Source: Desulfohalobiaceae bacterium S24 (GTDB lineage: Bacteria; Desulfobacterota; Desulfovibrionia; Desulfovibrionales; Desulfothermaceae). Taken from it: 56,431 nucleotides of DNA. The translations under genes and the position numbers were made by a program. The notes beneath the pieces are model-generated. The model had not been told where the DNA came from and made no database searches. It saw nothing but the letters and a program-made list of their open reading frames with translations. Below, one piece after another: positions 1-9,191 of this stretch. Position 1 is the stretch's first letter. Each line of letters begins with the position of its first letter. The stretch spans positions 1 through 56,431 of the forward strand of contig JAABTT010000015.1 in assembly GCA_011389765.1 (NCBI GenBank). The letters run 5' to 3'.

Positions 1-106
1 TCAAACGAGTTTTTTCCTGAAGGCTGATTTGAGCATAGGCGCTTGTGAACAGTTCTTCTGAGACGATAAACTGTTGAGCCCAGTCGGGGAGAAGGGTTTC
101 CTGCAT
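1..106 (-). CDS. Partial gene running off the left edge (first 35 codons), unknown function
   Basis: An open frame starts with ATG at 106 and is still open at the window edge, so only about 35 residues are visible (MQETLLPDWAQQ..., ending ...QEKTRL). A good ribosome binding site, GGAGG, lies nine bases upstream of the ATG, and an in-frame TAG sits two codons before it, which fixes the start. It lies downstream of bamD on the same strand, about 110 bases away. The visible part has no signal peptide or recognisable motif. I do not recognise the family; the coding call rests on the RBS and open frame only. Confidence 0.5.
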   Translation of the reverse strand, partial: MQETLLPDWAQQFIVSEELFTSAYAQISLQEKTRL

Positions 107-218
107 ATGCTAAGCCCTCCGGCAGGTGCGTCGAGAAGCTGGAGCAAAGGGTCCCGGCATTCAGAAATTTCAGGTTGAGGAGAGGATTTGTGTAATGATG
201 AAGAGCTGATTCTGGCTC

Positions 219-962
219 TCAAAGCCAGTCGAACCATTGCTTCCAGCTGCCATAACGCTCGATGTGTTCCTGCTCCGAACGACTCTGCTGATATTTGAAA
301 TAAGCGGCCCGGGCTTGTTGTGCTGCATATTCCTGAATATCATTGAATTCAGGATATTCATCCAGGACAAACTGGTAGCGTTCCCAGGCCGAGAGGAATT
401 TATTCCTGCGCTGATAAAAATCAGCCACAAATATTTCATGCTCCGCCTGATAACGATGGCATTGTCGAATGTATTGTTTTGCCTTTTCGGCGTATGGGGA
501 TTCAGGAAACAGATCCCGGACCCGGTGGAAATATTCCAGAGCTTCTGCAATATTGTCTTGCGGCAGATCAATGGATTGAAACTGCTTGAGGTTGCTGACG
601 CCGATCTGCAGCAGGATATAATTGATATGGGTATGACCGGGGTGGAGGGATTCAAATTCCTTATAAGCCGCTTCAGCCTGTGAATACTCGCCCGCGAAAA
701 AAGAGGCGTCGGCCAGTCCGATTTCGGCGAGTTCAGTATGTTCACTAAAGGGGTGGTTTTCTTTGAGTTTTTTATAATACTTGCTTGCCCTGACGTATTC
801 TTTGTTCCGCATGGCTGCGTTGCCTTCCATGAGCAATTCCTCGGCAGTCATTTGCGAGGTGTTCATGAGGAAGGATTCAATCATGCCGCAGCCGCTCAAG
901 CCGAAGACGAATACCAGGCAGGCGAGCATCAGGGCATAAAGGCTGTTCATTGCCGGTCTCAT
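219..962 (-). CDS. bamD: Outer-membrane assembly lipoprotein BamD (TPR)
   Basis: The protein is a lipoprotein of about 247 residues that would act with BamA in inserting beta-barrel proteins into the outer membrane. From the ATG at 962 it has a short basic start, a hydrophobic stretch and a lipobox LSGC with the lipidated Cys at about residue 25. TPR-like repeats follow, with the family pattern of a growing 'YKEF..LHPGH' helix pair and a later 'RVRDLFPESPYAEKA' repeat. A TTG 14 codons upstream (1004) overlaps trxA, but the ATG at 962 has a G-rich RBS and gives a normal signal peptide. It follows trxA closely, so the two may be cotranscribed. Family call is firm; the exact start is less so (ATG at 947 is possible). 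Confidence 0.85.
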   Translation of the reverse strand: MRPAMNSLYALMLACLVFVFGLSGCGMIESFLMNTSQMTAEELLMEGNAAMRNKEYVRASKYYKKLKENHPFSEHTELAEIGLADASFFAGEYSQAEAAYKEFESLHPGHTHINYILLQIGVSNLKQFQSIDLPQDNIAEALEYFHRVRDLFPESPYAEKAKQYIRQCHRYQAEHEIFVADFYQRRNKFLSAWERYQFVLDEYPEFNDIQEYAAQQARAAYFKYQQSRSEQEHIERYGSWKQWFDWL

Positions 963-1000
963 AGAGGTACCGCCCCGATCATTCGGCTTTTCGGGTCTGA

Positions 1001-1324
1001 TCAAGATAAGCCTTTTTCATTGATCAATTCTTTTAAATTGCTTTTGGAAACAGCGCCGGTGACCTGGCCGGCCACTTCCCCACCCTTAAAGAGGATCAGG
1101 GTCGGGATGGCCCGAATGCCGTATTTGCTCGGCGTGGCCGGATTTTCATCAACATTCATTTTCAGGATGCTGATTTTATCGCCAAATTCTTTGGCCACTT
1201 CTTCCAAGACAGGGGCAATGGCTTTGCACGGACCACACCAGGGGGCCCAGAAATCAACCAGAACCGGGATCTCGCTTTGGAGTGCTTCGGCTTCAAAATT
1301 GCTGTCAGTGATTTGATTCGGCAT
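1001..1324 (-). CDS. trxA: Thioredoxin
   Basis: A 107-residue single-domain thioredoxin, the usual length. The redox motif WCGPC is at residues 29-33, preceded by 'VDFWAPW', and the cis-proline loop 'RAIPTL' is present near residue 75. It would reduce protein disulfides in the cytoplasm using thioredoxin reductase, which is not in this window. No signal peptide is seen. It sits between tsaD and bamD on the same strand, 39 bases upstream of the bamD start. Confidence 0.95.
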   Translation of the reverse strand: MPNQITDSNFEAEALQSEIPVLVDFWAPWCGPCKAIAPVLEEVAKEFGDKISILKMNVDENPATPSKYGIRAIPTLILFKGGEVAGQVTGAVSKSNLKELINEKGLS

Positions 1325-1414
1325 AAAAACTCCTTGTTGCTGAGAGAGATGTTTGTGAATGTGCAGATATAAGTTTTCGAAACCTGCTTGTCAAGACGCA
1401 GGCGAGACCTCGGC

Positions 1415-2497
1415 TCAGTTTCTGTCTTGATGCAGGGGCAGATAATCCCAGGGGACTGATTTTCCGCGAGGAATCGCATCAAGAGACAAATCGTGACAAT
1501 GCCCGGCAGCAATGAGTATTGAACCGCAGTGAGCGATCATGGTTCCGTTGTCCGTACACAGATCAGGATCGGGCAGAAAAAGGGGGAGTCCCTGTTCTTC
1601 GGCCAATTCCTGCATGGACAATCTGATCATGTGGTTGGCGGCCACGCCGCCGGCGACAATCAAGGAGCGAATATGTTTTTGCCGGTTCAAGGCGCGCCTG
1701 GTCTTTATGGACAGGGTGCGGGCGATACTCCAGTTCAGGGATGCGCAAGTTGCGGCCAAATCGGGTTTTTCACGGGCGATGGCCTGATGGTCCGGTTCCA
1801 GGAGGAGTCCGGGCAATTTCAGATCGGGGCGGTTTCGCACAAATTGCGCCACGGCGGTCTTCAAGCCGCTGAAGCTGAAATCAAGGTTGTCATTCTCCAG
1901 ATAGGGACAGGAGAAGAGGGATGTATCCGGGGAAGTCTGGGCAGCTAAGAGATCGATATGTTTGCCGCCCGGATATGGAAAGTTCAAAAGCTTTGCAGTC
2001 TTATCAAAGGCTTCGCCGACGGCGTCGTCCAGGGTGCGGCCCAGAAGTTGAAAGTCCAGCGGGGATTGGATCAGATACAGTCTGGTGTGCCCTCCGGATA
2101 TGAGCAGGCCCAGGGCCGGATAGATCAATTCTTGGTGCAGTCCGGGCGCCAAGAGATGGGCCTGCAGGTGGTTGACTCCCACCAGAACGGCCTCTGTGCT
2201 CAGAGTCAGCCCCTTGGCAAGCCCCATGCCGATGAGGATGCTCCCCAAGAGGCCCGGTCCCCGGGCGACGGCAATGGCATCGAGGTCTTGAGGTCTGACC
2301 TTGGATCCGGCCAAAAGCCGATCCAGCAGGGGAGGCAGAACGCGGAGATGCTCTCTGGAGGCCAGCTCGGGGACCACACCTCCAAAAGGGGCATGCATGT
2401 CCATCTGCGAGGTCAGTTCCTCCGCAAGCAGGCGTCCGTCTTCAAGCAAAGCCAAGGCTGATTCGTCACAGGTTGTTTCTATTCCAAGACAGAGCAT
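1415..2497 (-). CDS. tsaD: tRNA N6-adenosine threonylcarbamoyltransferase TsaD
   Basis: TsaD (old names Gcp, YgjD) transfers the threonylcarbamoyl group from TC-AMP to A37 of ANN-decoding tRNAs, working with TsaB and TsaE. The 360-residue length is normal. It starts with the ASKHA-type 'LGIETTCDES' phosphate loop, has the metal-binding His pair H110 and H114 in 'NHLQAHL', the 'SGGHTRL' motif near 134-140, 'GGVAANHMIR' near 285, and 'LCTDNGTMIA' near 318. It is followed by trxA after 90 bases. No sign of damage. Confidence 0.95.
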   Translation of the reverse strand: MLCLGIETTCDESALALLEDGRLLAEELTSQMDMHAPFGGVVPELASREHLRVLPPLLDRLLAGSKVRPQDLDAIAVARGPGLLGSILIGMGLAKGLTLSTEAVLVGVNHLQAHLLAPGLHQELIYPALGLLISGGHTRLYLIQSPLDFQLLGRTLDDAVGEAFDKTAKLLNFPYPGGKHIDLLAAQTSPDTSLFSCPYLENDNLDFSFSGLKTAVAQFVRNRPDLKLPGLLLEPDHQAIAREKPDLAATCASLNWSIARTLSIKTRRALNRQKHIRSLIVAGGVAANHMIRLSMQELAEEQGLPLFLPDPDLCTDNGTMIAHCGSILIAAGHCHDLSLDAIPRGKSVPWDYLPLHQDRN

Positions 2498-2574
2498 GGG
2501 GTTCGGGTTCTCGTGTGTTTATCCCCAGTTGAGGAAAATTTCGAAAGCTCCATCCATGTCCAAGCGGTTTCTTA

Positions 2575-3582
2575 TCACTCAGCCGCGAATATATCCTGGA
2601 CTTTTTGAACGTCTTTTCGTGAACCGATGACCAGAGGCGTTCGCTGATGGAGTTCCTGGGGTTCGATCTCCAGGATGGGATTCAACCCGTCAGTGGCCAT
2701 CCCGCCGGCCTGTTCCGCCAACATGGCCAGGGGCGCCGCCTCGCAGAGCAGCCGCAGTTTGCCGTGCGGTTTTTTCGGGTCTCGAAAATCGGCCGGGTAC
2801 ATGAAAATACCCCCATACAGGAGATTGCGGTGGAAATCAGAAACCAGGGAGCCAATATATCGCAGACTGTAAAGCTGTCCCAAGTCACTGTTGGGGTCCT
2901 TGAAAACAGCCACCGCTTCCTGGGTCTTTTTGTCCCAATAATGCCAATAGGCTTCATTCACGGAGTATAGTTTCCCCTGTTCCGGGACTCTGATGTCGGG
3001 GTGGGACAAGAGGAACTCCCCCACACTCGGATCCAGCGTGAAGCCGTGGACCCCGTCTCCGGTGGTAAAGATCAGGACCGTGGAGGAGCCGTACAGAAAG
3101 TAACCGGCTGCGACCTGTTCACTTCCCTTTTGCAGAACGTCATGCAGTTCCACGGATTCCAGGTTGCCGTGTTTTCGGCGATAAATAGAGAAAATGGTCC
3201 CGATGCTGACATTGGCTTCGATATTACTGGAACCGTCCAAAGGATCAAAAACAAGAAAATAGTCACCCTTAGGAAAATTTCTGGGAATTTGAATCAAATC
3301 TGCCTGTTCCTCGGAGCTCATAGCGCAGAGCACCCCGCAGCGCTGCAAACGGTGAATCAGGATCTTATTCGCGTATTCATCCAGTTTTTGAACATGTTCA
3401 CCCTGGATGTTCGTCTCGCCGGTATCCCCTAAAACGTCCACGAGGCCTGCTTTGTTCACAGCCCTGTTGATGATCTTGGCGGAAAGGATCAGTTCATTGA
3501 AGAGGCTGGTGAAGCGTCCGGTAGCCTCGGGGATATTTTTTTGATGCAGCTGCAGGTGTTCAGTAACTGAAATTTGTCGCAT
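2575..3582 (-). CDS. fbp: Fructose-1,6-bisphosphatase, class I
   Basis: The enzyme hydrolyses fructose 1,6-bisphosphate to fructose 6-phosphate in gluconeogenesis. At 335 residues it matches the class I family. Key motifs are 'GETNIQGE' near the N-terminus, 'SSEEQAD', and the metal-binding and catalytic 'DPLDGSSN' followed by '[10 protein letters not shown]'. The C-terminal half has '[14 protein letters not shown]' and '[16 protein letters not shown]', typical of the sugar-phosphate site. It lies 77 bases upstream of tsaD on the same strand. Confidence 0.96.
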   Translation of the reverse strand: MRQISVTEHLQLHQKNIPEATGRFTSLFNELILSAKIINRAVNKAGLVDVLGDTGETNIQGEHVQKLDEYANKILIHRLQRCGVLCAMSSEEQADLIQIPRNFPKGDYFLVFDPLDGSSNIEANVSIGTIFSIYRRKHGNLESVELHDVLQKGSEQVAAGYFLYGSSTVLIFTTGDGVHGFTLDPSVGEFLLSHPDIRVPEQGKLYSVNEAYWHYWDKKTQEAVAVFKDPNSDLGQLYSLRYIGSLVSDFHRNLLYGGIFMYPADFRDPKKPHGKLRLLCEAAPLAMLAEQAGGMATDGLNPILEIEPQELHQRTPLVIGSRKDVQKVQDIFAAE

Positions 3583-3626
3583 TGCGAGTCTCCTTGTGGC
3601 TTTGCGGGATCCGAAGTTTCAAAATA

Positions 3627-4364
3627 TTACTCGGCTTCCACCGCATAAATCAACGGATCAGCGTCGATGAAACGCACCAGCCAATAGATGTTTTTCCCCT
3701 GGAGCTTGATTTCACCCTGATAATCGTTCTGCAGGAGCAAATTCCAGTTTTGGTCCAGCAAATCACGAGCGAGCCGTTCATTGTTTCCTTTCCAAAGCAG
3801 TTCCTCCGGGACAAACACGATGATATCCTCTGCTGCTGTCTGTTCTGAAAGCAGACTTCGAAGGTCGAAATGGACCAAAAGACATCCGAGAAAGGTCTCC
3901 CGGTCGAAAAAAGGCTTGACCAGGCAGACCTCCGGGCCGAATTCCGTTTTCTGGGAAGTGAGGCGCATCTTGGTCGAATCCGGGTTGAGGACGAGCTGAT
4001 GGATTTTTTCAAGATCCACTTTTTTGACCGGATTTTCAGGAAATCTTTCCAGGGGGTCCCCGCCGGGGCTGAGAGACTGCAGTCCATTGATCCAGGGCAT
4101 GGCCCGCAGCTGATACTGCATCCAGTCCACTGTGGGCGGGTGCGTCAAGCGATCCATGGCCCGACGGAGCTGTTCGATCCGCCGATCCGTCTCGAGCAGG
4201 GCTTTGGCCATTTTTTTTTCGACCTCATCCAGGCCGCTTTTTTTTTGAAGATCGATGTGCACAGGAAAACCTCGGTTCTGATACAATTTTTTCGTGGTTT
4301 CCCAGGGATTGCATCCAGAGAAAATCAGCAAAGCGAGTACGGCGGATGTCAGTATTTTGAGCAA
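3627..4364 (-). CDS. Predicted lipoprotein, unknown function (possible PDC/Cache-like sensor fold)
   Basis: A 245-residue protein with a short hydrophobic start and a lipobox FSGC at about residues 15-18, so it is likely a lipoprotein. Residues about 45-75 look helical (ETDRRIEQLRRAMDRL), and the middle 'PEVCLVKPFFDRETFLGCLLVHFDL' segment resembles the strand pattern of extracytoplasmic Cache/PDC ligand-binding domains; this resemblance is my reading by eye. It lacks any kinase or chemotaxis domain. It lies between a TPR gene (downstream end of 4415-5302) and fbp, same strand. I do not recognise a named family. Confidence 0.65.
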   Translation of the reverse strand: MLKILTSAVLALLIFSGCNPWETTKKLYQNRGFPVHIDLQKKSGLDEVEKKMAKALLETDRRIEQLRRAMDRLTHPPTVDWMQYQLRAMPWINGLQSLSPGGDPLERFPENPVKKVDLEKIHQLVLNPDSTKMRLTSQKTEFGPEVCLVKPFFDRETFLGCLLVHFDLRSLLSEQTAAEDIIVFVPEELLWKGNNERLARDLLDQNWNLLLQNDYQGEIKLQGKNIYWLVRFIDADPLIYAVEAE

Positions 4365-4414
4365 AAGTCCCTCTCTCCAGTTTGTTTTTGTTCAGTCCTT
4401 GCCAGAATGGCCGT

Positions 4415-5302
4415 CTACATTTGATCCAATCTGGATGCCAGTTTTTCAAGTTGATTGATGAGCTGCTGCTTGTTTGAAGCAGGATCAGGCCCTTGGCCGG
4501 GTTCTCCCGGCGGGGGGTCCTGATCCTGTTGCAGCTTTTGAACGCTTTTCAGACGGTCTTCCAGTTTAGCTCTATCGTCTTGTGATTGTGCCTTGCAAAG
4601 AAGATGTTCATAAATTTTCCGGGCTGCGCTGTAGTCGCCTTGAGCCGTGAGTATCTCGGCCATGGTCTTGGTCCGATAGACTTCGCTCTCTGCAGACGGT
4701 CCGCGGGCAGGATCTTCAGGAGAAACCTCGAATGCCCCGCCCAATGATTCGTCCTCGAGGCCTTGGGGAGCCTCTTGTCCCGGATCGACAGCAGGCTGCT
4801 CCTGAGAGTTCCTTTCACAAACAGGGGCTGTTTCTGGATAGGGCACTTCAGGTCCGGATCGATCCAAAGATGCCTGCGGCTGCTCCGAGGGCTTGGCCTC
4901 CTTGAGCATCTTGAGCAGGCCCTGGCTGCACAGGGAGTTCAGATCCGGCGGAGTACCTGAGAAAGCCAGTCCCAGCATCCGGGCTGCCAGGGCGAGATTC
5001 TGCTGCTCGTTTTCAAGCTCATCGGCCCAAGTAAGCCAAAACACAGGATGTTTTCTGAGGAGTCGGCCGATCTGACTCGTCATTTCCATGGATTCAGCCT
5101 GGCGGTCCATCCTGTGCAGGAGGTCATTCAAAAGCAGCTGCGCTTCAAGATGCCAGGGGTTTTTTTGCAGACCGTTTCGGAGTGTCTGGATGGCTTTTTC
5201 AAATGCAGCGCTTTCAACGTACAGACGCGCCAAAGCCAGAAAGAGGTTCGAGCCCGGATCTTGCGTCATCACCTCTTCATACCATTGAATTTTATCCTGC
5301 AT
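4415..5302 (-). CDS. Tetratricopeptide-repeat protein
   Basis: A 295-residue soluble protein with TPR-like helical pairs in residues 1-110 ('NLFLALARLYVESAAFEKAIQ', then 'QTLRNGLQKNPWHLEAQLLL') and another near 210-245 ('ILTAQGDYSAARKIYEHLL'). A low-complexity Pro/Glu/Gln stretch (about 120-205) joins the two parts, and the C-terminus is a helical tail. There is no signal peptide or membrane segment. It lies just downstream of the FtsB-like gene (23-base gap) and its role is probably as a scaffold in the envelope or pilus-related cluster; that is inferred from neighbours only. Confidence 0.75.
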   Translation of the reverse strand: MQDKIQWYEEVMTQDPGSNLFLALARLYVESAAFEKAIQTLRNGLQKNPWHLEAQLLLNDLLHRMDRQAESMEMTSQIGRLLRKHPVFWLTWADELENEQQNLALAARMLGLAFSGTPPDLNSLCSQGLLKMLKEAKPSEQPQASLDRSGPEVPYPETAPVCERNSQEQPAVDPGQEAPQGLEDESLGGAFEVSPEDPARGPSAESEVYRTKTMAEILTAQGDYSAARKIYEHLLCKAQSQDDRAKLEDRLKSVQKLQQDQDPPPGEPGQGPDPASNKQQLINQLEKLASRLDQM

Positions 5303-5325
5303 AGAGCCTCCTAATACCGCAAAGG

Positions 5326-5619
5326 CTATGGTTCGATCATATAGAGGATTTCATTTTCGCCGACAACATGGAATTCCTGCCGTATTGCCTGCTGCTGGTA
5401 GTCCTTGTCGGTTTTTAACAGGCGGATCCTGCGGCTGAGATCACGATTGTCCTGTTGAACCTGATGCAGCCGTTCCTGAAGGTTCCGGTGGATAGCCCTG
5501 TGTTCCAGATAGGTCAACAAAGCATGGTCGCCCCAGATCAGGTGGAGAATCAGTCCGATATTCACGAGGAGCAGGATGATGAATACAAATATTTTTAGAT
5601 TCAAACCGCTTTCCTGCAT
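5326..5619 (-). CDS. Septum formation initiator family protein (FtsB/DivIC-like)
   Basis: A 97-residue protein with one N-terminal membrane helix (about residues 8-30, 'LKIFVFIILLLVNIGLIL') followed by a coiled coil ('LHQVQQDNRDLSRRIRLLKTD') and a short C-terminal segment 'YQQQAIRQEFHVVGENEILY'. This is the layout of FtsB/DivIC proteins, which bind FtsL and FtsQ at the division site. The closing pattern 'R...HVVGENEILY' is typical of the family. It lies between a zinc-ribbon protein gene and a TPR gene on the same strand. Confidence 0.85.
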   Translation of the reverse strand: MQESGLNLKIFVFIILLLVNIGLILHLIWGDHALLTYLEHRAIHRNLQERLHQVQQDNRDLSRRIRLLKTDKDYQQQAIRQEFHVVGENEILYMIEP

Positions 5620-5646
5620 CTTGGATGCATCAGATTCGGGAACCCC

Positions 5647-6261
5647 TTAGACAGCATGCCAGGGTTCAGTACATTTATCAAATTGTTCGTCCGCCTGTTC
5701 GAGGATATGCTCGGCCGTTTCAAAATCTTGTTTGGAAATGGCGCTGTTCACGGCTCGCAAAAAAGCTATAGCGGGGTCGAAGGACCGCTGGTAATCACCG
5801 AGGAGCAGGCAATTCACTTCCCGGCGCCTCCGTCCCGGCCAGAGAGATATTTCGTGAAGGAGGGCCTCGGTGTCTGGAGATTCTTCGATGCAGACCATAT
5901 CGTAAAGGTTCAGGCGCAGCTTTAAAATCCCTTCCTGAGTGGTGTTGGCTTGACTCAGATAATAGCCTTTTGCCGCCAGACAGTCCTGTATTTTAAGAGA
6001 CCAGGATTCATCCTGAATATACAGAAAGCCGGCCTTGGAGCCAGGTGGAAACAGATCCGGCTCCACTCTTGCTTCGGGTGGGGGCAGGGAGCCGGATTCG
6101 TAGCGCTCTGCAGTCAGGGGGCTGTTTTCCGGCGCCGGGCCGATATCGATCCTGTTCTTCTTTTTGCAGTTCGGACAGGTAAAAACAAAGTGTCCGGATT
6201 CGGGAATCTTTTCCTGCGGGAGTTTGAATTGCTTGCCGCAGTCTTGACATTGAAGGCGCAT
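5647..6261 (-). CDS. Zinc-ribbon (MJ0042-type) domain protein
   Basis: A 204-residue protein whose N-terminus carries a zinc ribbon: 'CQDCGKQF' at about residues 4-11 and 'FTCPNCKKKNRI' at about 27-38, two CxxC pairs. The spacing matches MJ0042-type ribbons common in delta-type bacteria. The rest has an alternating strand/helix pattern ('AGFLYIQDESWSLKIQDCLAAKGYYLSQANT') that resembles a receiver-like fold but I see no conserved phospho-acceptor Asp. It is 22 bases downstream of the second pilT gene, so a pilus or motility link is possible. No firm function. Confidence 0.75.
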   Translation of the reverse strand: MRLQCQDCGKQFKLPQEKIPESGHFVFTCPNCKKKNRIDIGPAPENSPLTAERYESGSLPPPEARVEPDLFPPGSKAGFLYIQDESWSLKIQDCLAAKGYYLSQANTTQEGILKLRLNLYDMVCIEESPDTEALLHEISLWPGRRRREVNCLLLGDYQRSFDPAIAFLRAVNSAISKQDFETAEHILEQADEQFDKCTEPWHAV

Positions 6262-6283
6262 GGTTCAGCCCTCCTCTTCCAGA

Positions 6284-7456
6284 TCATTGTTCGCTTCCAT
6301 ACTCCACATCCAGTTCAAGCCCTTCGATGTCGGTGACTTTTTCTCCCCGCTGCGCCTTGATTTTATCGATCATCTGGGCCAGGGAGGCTTTGTCGGATCC
6401 GTTGAGCATGGCGATGTCTTCAGAAATACGTTCCTTTTCAAACAGGTCGGCCAAATATTGATCAAAACTGATCATTCCATAGGTGGCTCCGGCTTGGAGT
6501 ACGGAGGCAAAGGTCTTTTCCTGGTCCTCTCCATTGACAATGAGTTCACGGATGCGAATGGTGTTGACCAGCACTTCAAAGGCAGCCACCCGGCCGCCTC
6601 CGCTTTTGGGCATGAGCCTTTGGGAGACGACGTATTTCAGGCTTTCAGCAAGTCTTCCCCGGATAAGCCGTTCTTCGCTTAGTTCAAACATGCCGATGAT
6701 GCGGTTGATGGTTTGAGCCGTATCAGAGGTGTGCAGGGTCCCCAGAACCAGATGCCCGGTTTCAGCGGCTTCCAGCGCAATGCCGACGGTCTCTTTATCC
6801 CGGATCTCGCCGACCAGGATGACCTTCGGCGCCTGACGCAGGGCCGCCCGGAGACCGGATGCAAAGGAGTCGAAATCGATCCCGAATTCACGTTGATTGA
6901 TAACGCCCTTTTTATGGGCGTGCACAAACTCGATGGGGTCTTCAAGGGTCAGGATGTGTTTGCTGCTCCAGGCATTGATCGCATCCACCAAGGCGGCCAG
7001 GGAGGTCGATTTCCCGGTCCCGGTCCCGCCGGTAACCAGGATCATTCCGTATTTTTCCCGGGCCATGTCTTGAAATACGACCGGAAGTTTCAGATCGTCC
7101 AGAGAAGGAATGCTTGAGGGAAGCTGCCGCATGACCAGAGCCAGCGAACCCTTCTGCTGAAAGATGTTCACCCGGAATCTGGCCCGGCCGCGGAGTTCGT
7201 AGGAAAGATCACAAGAACCGCTTTTGAGCAGATCATTGTACAGCCTCATGTTTCCGGAGAGCAAGCAGTTGGCCATACACTCCACATGCCAGGGGACGAG
7301 AGGGCCGGGGTCCGGGTCGAGCCTGGTGTCCTGCAATTCCCCATGCACTTCCGCCTGGACCGGCTTGCCGACCGTGCAGACGATATCTGAAAGCCCGGGG
7401 GATTGGTCCAGGATTTGTCCGATGAGGTCGTCGAATTGAGCTCGAAGCATGATCAC
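6284..7456 (-). CDS. Type IV pilus retraction ATPase, PilT family (PilU-like copy)
   Basis: A 390-residue hexameric secretion-type ATPase that would power twitching pilus retraction at the inner membrane. It has Walker A 'GGTGTGKST', the Asp box 'LTLEDPIEF', Walker B 'KVILVGEIRDKETV' and the His box 'GHLVLGTLHTSD'. The PilT C-terminal AIRNLIRE motif is degenerate here ('TIRIRELIVNG'), and there is an acidic tail, which points to a PilU-like accessory copy. Its start overlaps the end of the upstream pilT by 4 bases (ATGA), so the two are translationally coupled. Confidence 0.9.
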   Translation of the reverse strand: MIMLRAQFDDLIGQILDQSPGLSDIVCTVGKPVQAEVHGELQDTRLDPDPGPLVPWHVECMANCLLSGNMRLYNDLLKSGSCDLSYELRGRARFRVNIFQQKGSLALVMRQLPSSIPSLDDLKLPVVFQDMAREKYGMILVTGGTGTGKSTSLAALVDAINAWSSKHILTLEDPIEFVHAHKKGVINQREFGIDFDSFASGLRAALRQAPKVILVGEIRDKETVGIALEAAETGHLVLGTLHTSDTAQTINRIIGMFELSEERLIRGRLAESLKYVVSQRLMPKSGGGRVAAFEVLVNTIRIRELIVNGEDQEKTFASVLQAGATYGMISFDQYLADLFEKERISEDIAMLNGSDKASLAQMIDKIKAQRGEKVTDIEGLELDVEYGSEQ

Positions 7457-8541
7457 ACCTCGGTAAAATCTTTGGGAGGTTCAGCTAAATAATCCCGAAA
7501 ACTCGACTTGTTGGCGGCTTTGTTGTAGGCCTGTTCGGCATCAATGATTTCTTGTTGTAAGAGATTCATAATGCCGCCGTCCAGAGACTGCATTCCGAAT
7601 TTTTTCCCGGTCTCAATAATCGAGTTGATCTGATATATCTTTTGTTCGCGGATCAGATTGCGGACTGCAGGCGTGGCGATCAGGATTTCCAGGGCGGCGA
7701 CTCGTCCTTTCTGATCAATGCGCTTGAAAAGGTTCTGGGCTACGACGGAACGAAGCGAATCAGCGAGACCCGAACGGATTTGCCCTTGAAGCTCACCGGG
7801 AAAGACCTCGATGATCCGGTCTATGGTTTTGGAAGCGGAGATCGTGTGCAGGGTCCCGAAGACAAGATGGCCGGTTTCAGCTGCCTCCAGAGCCAGCTCG
7901 ATGGTTTCCAGGTCCCGCATCTCTCCCACCAGAATGATATCCGGGTCTTCCCGCAAGGCCCCCCGGAGAGCAGCCTTGAAGCTTTTGGTGTCGCGTCCGA
8001 CTTCCCGCTGGTTGATGAGACAGCTGCTCGCTTCATGCACAAACTCGATGGGGTCTTCAATGGTTAAAATATGATCTTTGCGGTGTTTGTTGGCGTAATC
8101 AATAATCGCGGCCAGAGTGGTGGATTTGCCGCTGCCCGTCGGTCCGGTGATCAGGACAAGCCCTTTGGGGAGCATGGCCATATTTTTCAGGATATTCGGG
8201 AGTTTGAGGTCTTCAATGGTCAATATCTTTTGGGGGATTTCCCGGAAAACAGCTGCCACGCCCCGGCGTTGCTGGAAAAAATTCACCCGGTATCTGGCCA
8301 GACCCGGAATTTCATAGGAAAAGTCCACATCCCCGGTTTCTTCAAAGTCCTTGGCTTTTTGGCTCGGGGTTATCTCATAGAGCATTTTCTTGAGATCCTC
8401 GCTTTCCAGCGACTTGAACTTGACCCGCTGCATATCGCCGTGCAGCCTGATCACCGGCTGCGAGCCGGAACTCAGATGGAGGTCAGAGGCACCTAGGTCA
8501 TGCATCATTTTGAAAAAAGCATCAATTTGGGCCATGCTCAC
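7453..8541 (-). CDS. pilT: Type IV pilus retraction ATPase PilT
   Basis: A 362-residue PilT-family ATPase. It has 'ASDLHLSSGSQP' at the N-terminus, Walker A 'GPTGSGKSTTL', Asp box 'LTIEDPIEFVHE', Walker B 'DIILVGEMRDLETI', the His box 'GHLVFGTLHT', and an intact 'AVRNLIRE' retraction motif in the C-terminal domain. The intact motif marks this copy as the main PilT. It is the first gene of the pilT pair; the second copy overlaps its stop by 4 bases. Confidence 0.93.
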   Translation of the reverse strand: MSMAQIDAFFKMMHDLGASDLHLSSGSQPVIRLHGDMQRVKFKSLESEDLKKMLYEITPSQKAKDFEETGDVDFSYEIPGLARYRVNFFQQRRGVAAVFREIPQKILTIEDLKLPNILKNMAMLPKGLVLITGPTGSGKSTTLAAIIDYANKHRKDHILTIEDPIEFVHEASSCLINQREVGRDTKSFKAALRGALREDPDIILVGEMRDLETIELALEAAETGHLVFGTLHTISASKTIDRIIEVFPGELQGQIRSGLADSLRSVVAQNLFKRIDQKGRVAALEILIATPAVRNLIREQKIYQINSIIETGKKFGMQSLDGGIMNLLQQEIIDAEQAYNKAANKSSFRDYLAEPPKDFTEV

Positions 8542-8643
8542 TCCTGATGTGTCTGTTCGTTTCGATTGCCGCGTAATTGTTTGAACAGAGTTATTGTACG
8601 AAACCCGAATCCAAAATCCTGGAGTTTTCCGGTTTTTTCCGAA

Positions 8644-9183
8644 TTAAGGGTTGATTTGGGAAAAGAATCTGAATAAATAGTTTCCGCCGGAAAAGACCGT
8701 CAGGATCAGAGCTACCAAAATCAGCAAGTTGCCGAGAGGAGCCGGATTGAATCCCCACCAGTTATAATGCAGGATCAACGGGCAGATGGCCAGCACCTGG
8801 AAAATTGTTTTGAGTTTGCCGTATCTGTCGGCTGCGATCACCTGTCCCTTTTCGGCGGCAATGGCTCGAAGTCCGGTGACAGTTGTCTCCCGGCCGACGA
8901 TAATGATTACGATCCAGGCTTCGAGCCAGCCGGTCTGAACCAGCATGATCAACACGGAAATAATAAGGAGTTTGTCGGCAAGAGGGTCGAGGAATTTTCC
9001 AAGGCTTGTCACCAGGTTGTATTTTCTGGCGAAAAAACCGTCAAAAAGATCTGTAAGCGAGGCCAGAATAAACAGAAGCATGGCCAGCAGACAGGTCAGT
9101 CTGCCTGGAAAGTAGAGGAGCAGTATGAGAAAAGGAACAGCTAAGATGCGGGCCAAAGTCAGATTATTGGCAATGTTGAGCAT
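8644..9183 (-). CDS. pgsA: CDP-diacylglycerol--glycerol-3-phosphate 3-phosphatidyltransferase
   Basis: PgsA makes phosphatidylglycerol phosphate from CDP-diacylglycerol and glycerol 3-phosphate in the inner membrane. The 179-residue protein has the CDP-alcohol phosphotransferase signature: 'DLFDGFFARKYN' followed by 'GKFLDPLADKLL', giving DG-x2-AR-x8-G-x3-D-x3-D. Several membrane helices surround it. It lies 8 bases downstream of a lytic transglycosylase gene and could share its transcript. With pssA, psd and the Pcs-like gene further along, this window covers most of the phospholipid head-group pathway. Confidence 0.93.
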   Translation of the reverse strand: MLNIANNLTLARILAVPFLILLLYFPGRLTCLLAMLLFILASLTDLFDGFFARKYNLVTSLGKFLDPLADKLLIISVLIMLVQTGWLEAWIVIIIVGRETTVTGLRAIAAEKGQVIAADRYGKLKTIFQVLAICPLILHYNWWGFNPAPLGNLLILVALILTVFSGGNYLFRFFSQINP

Positions 9184-9191
9184 GGGACCCC

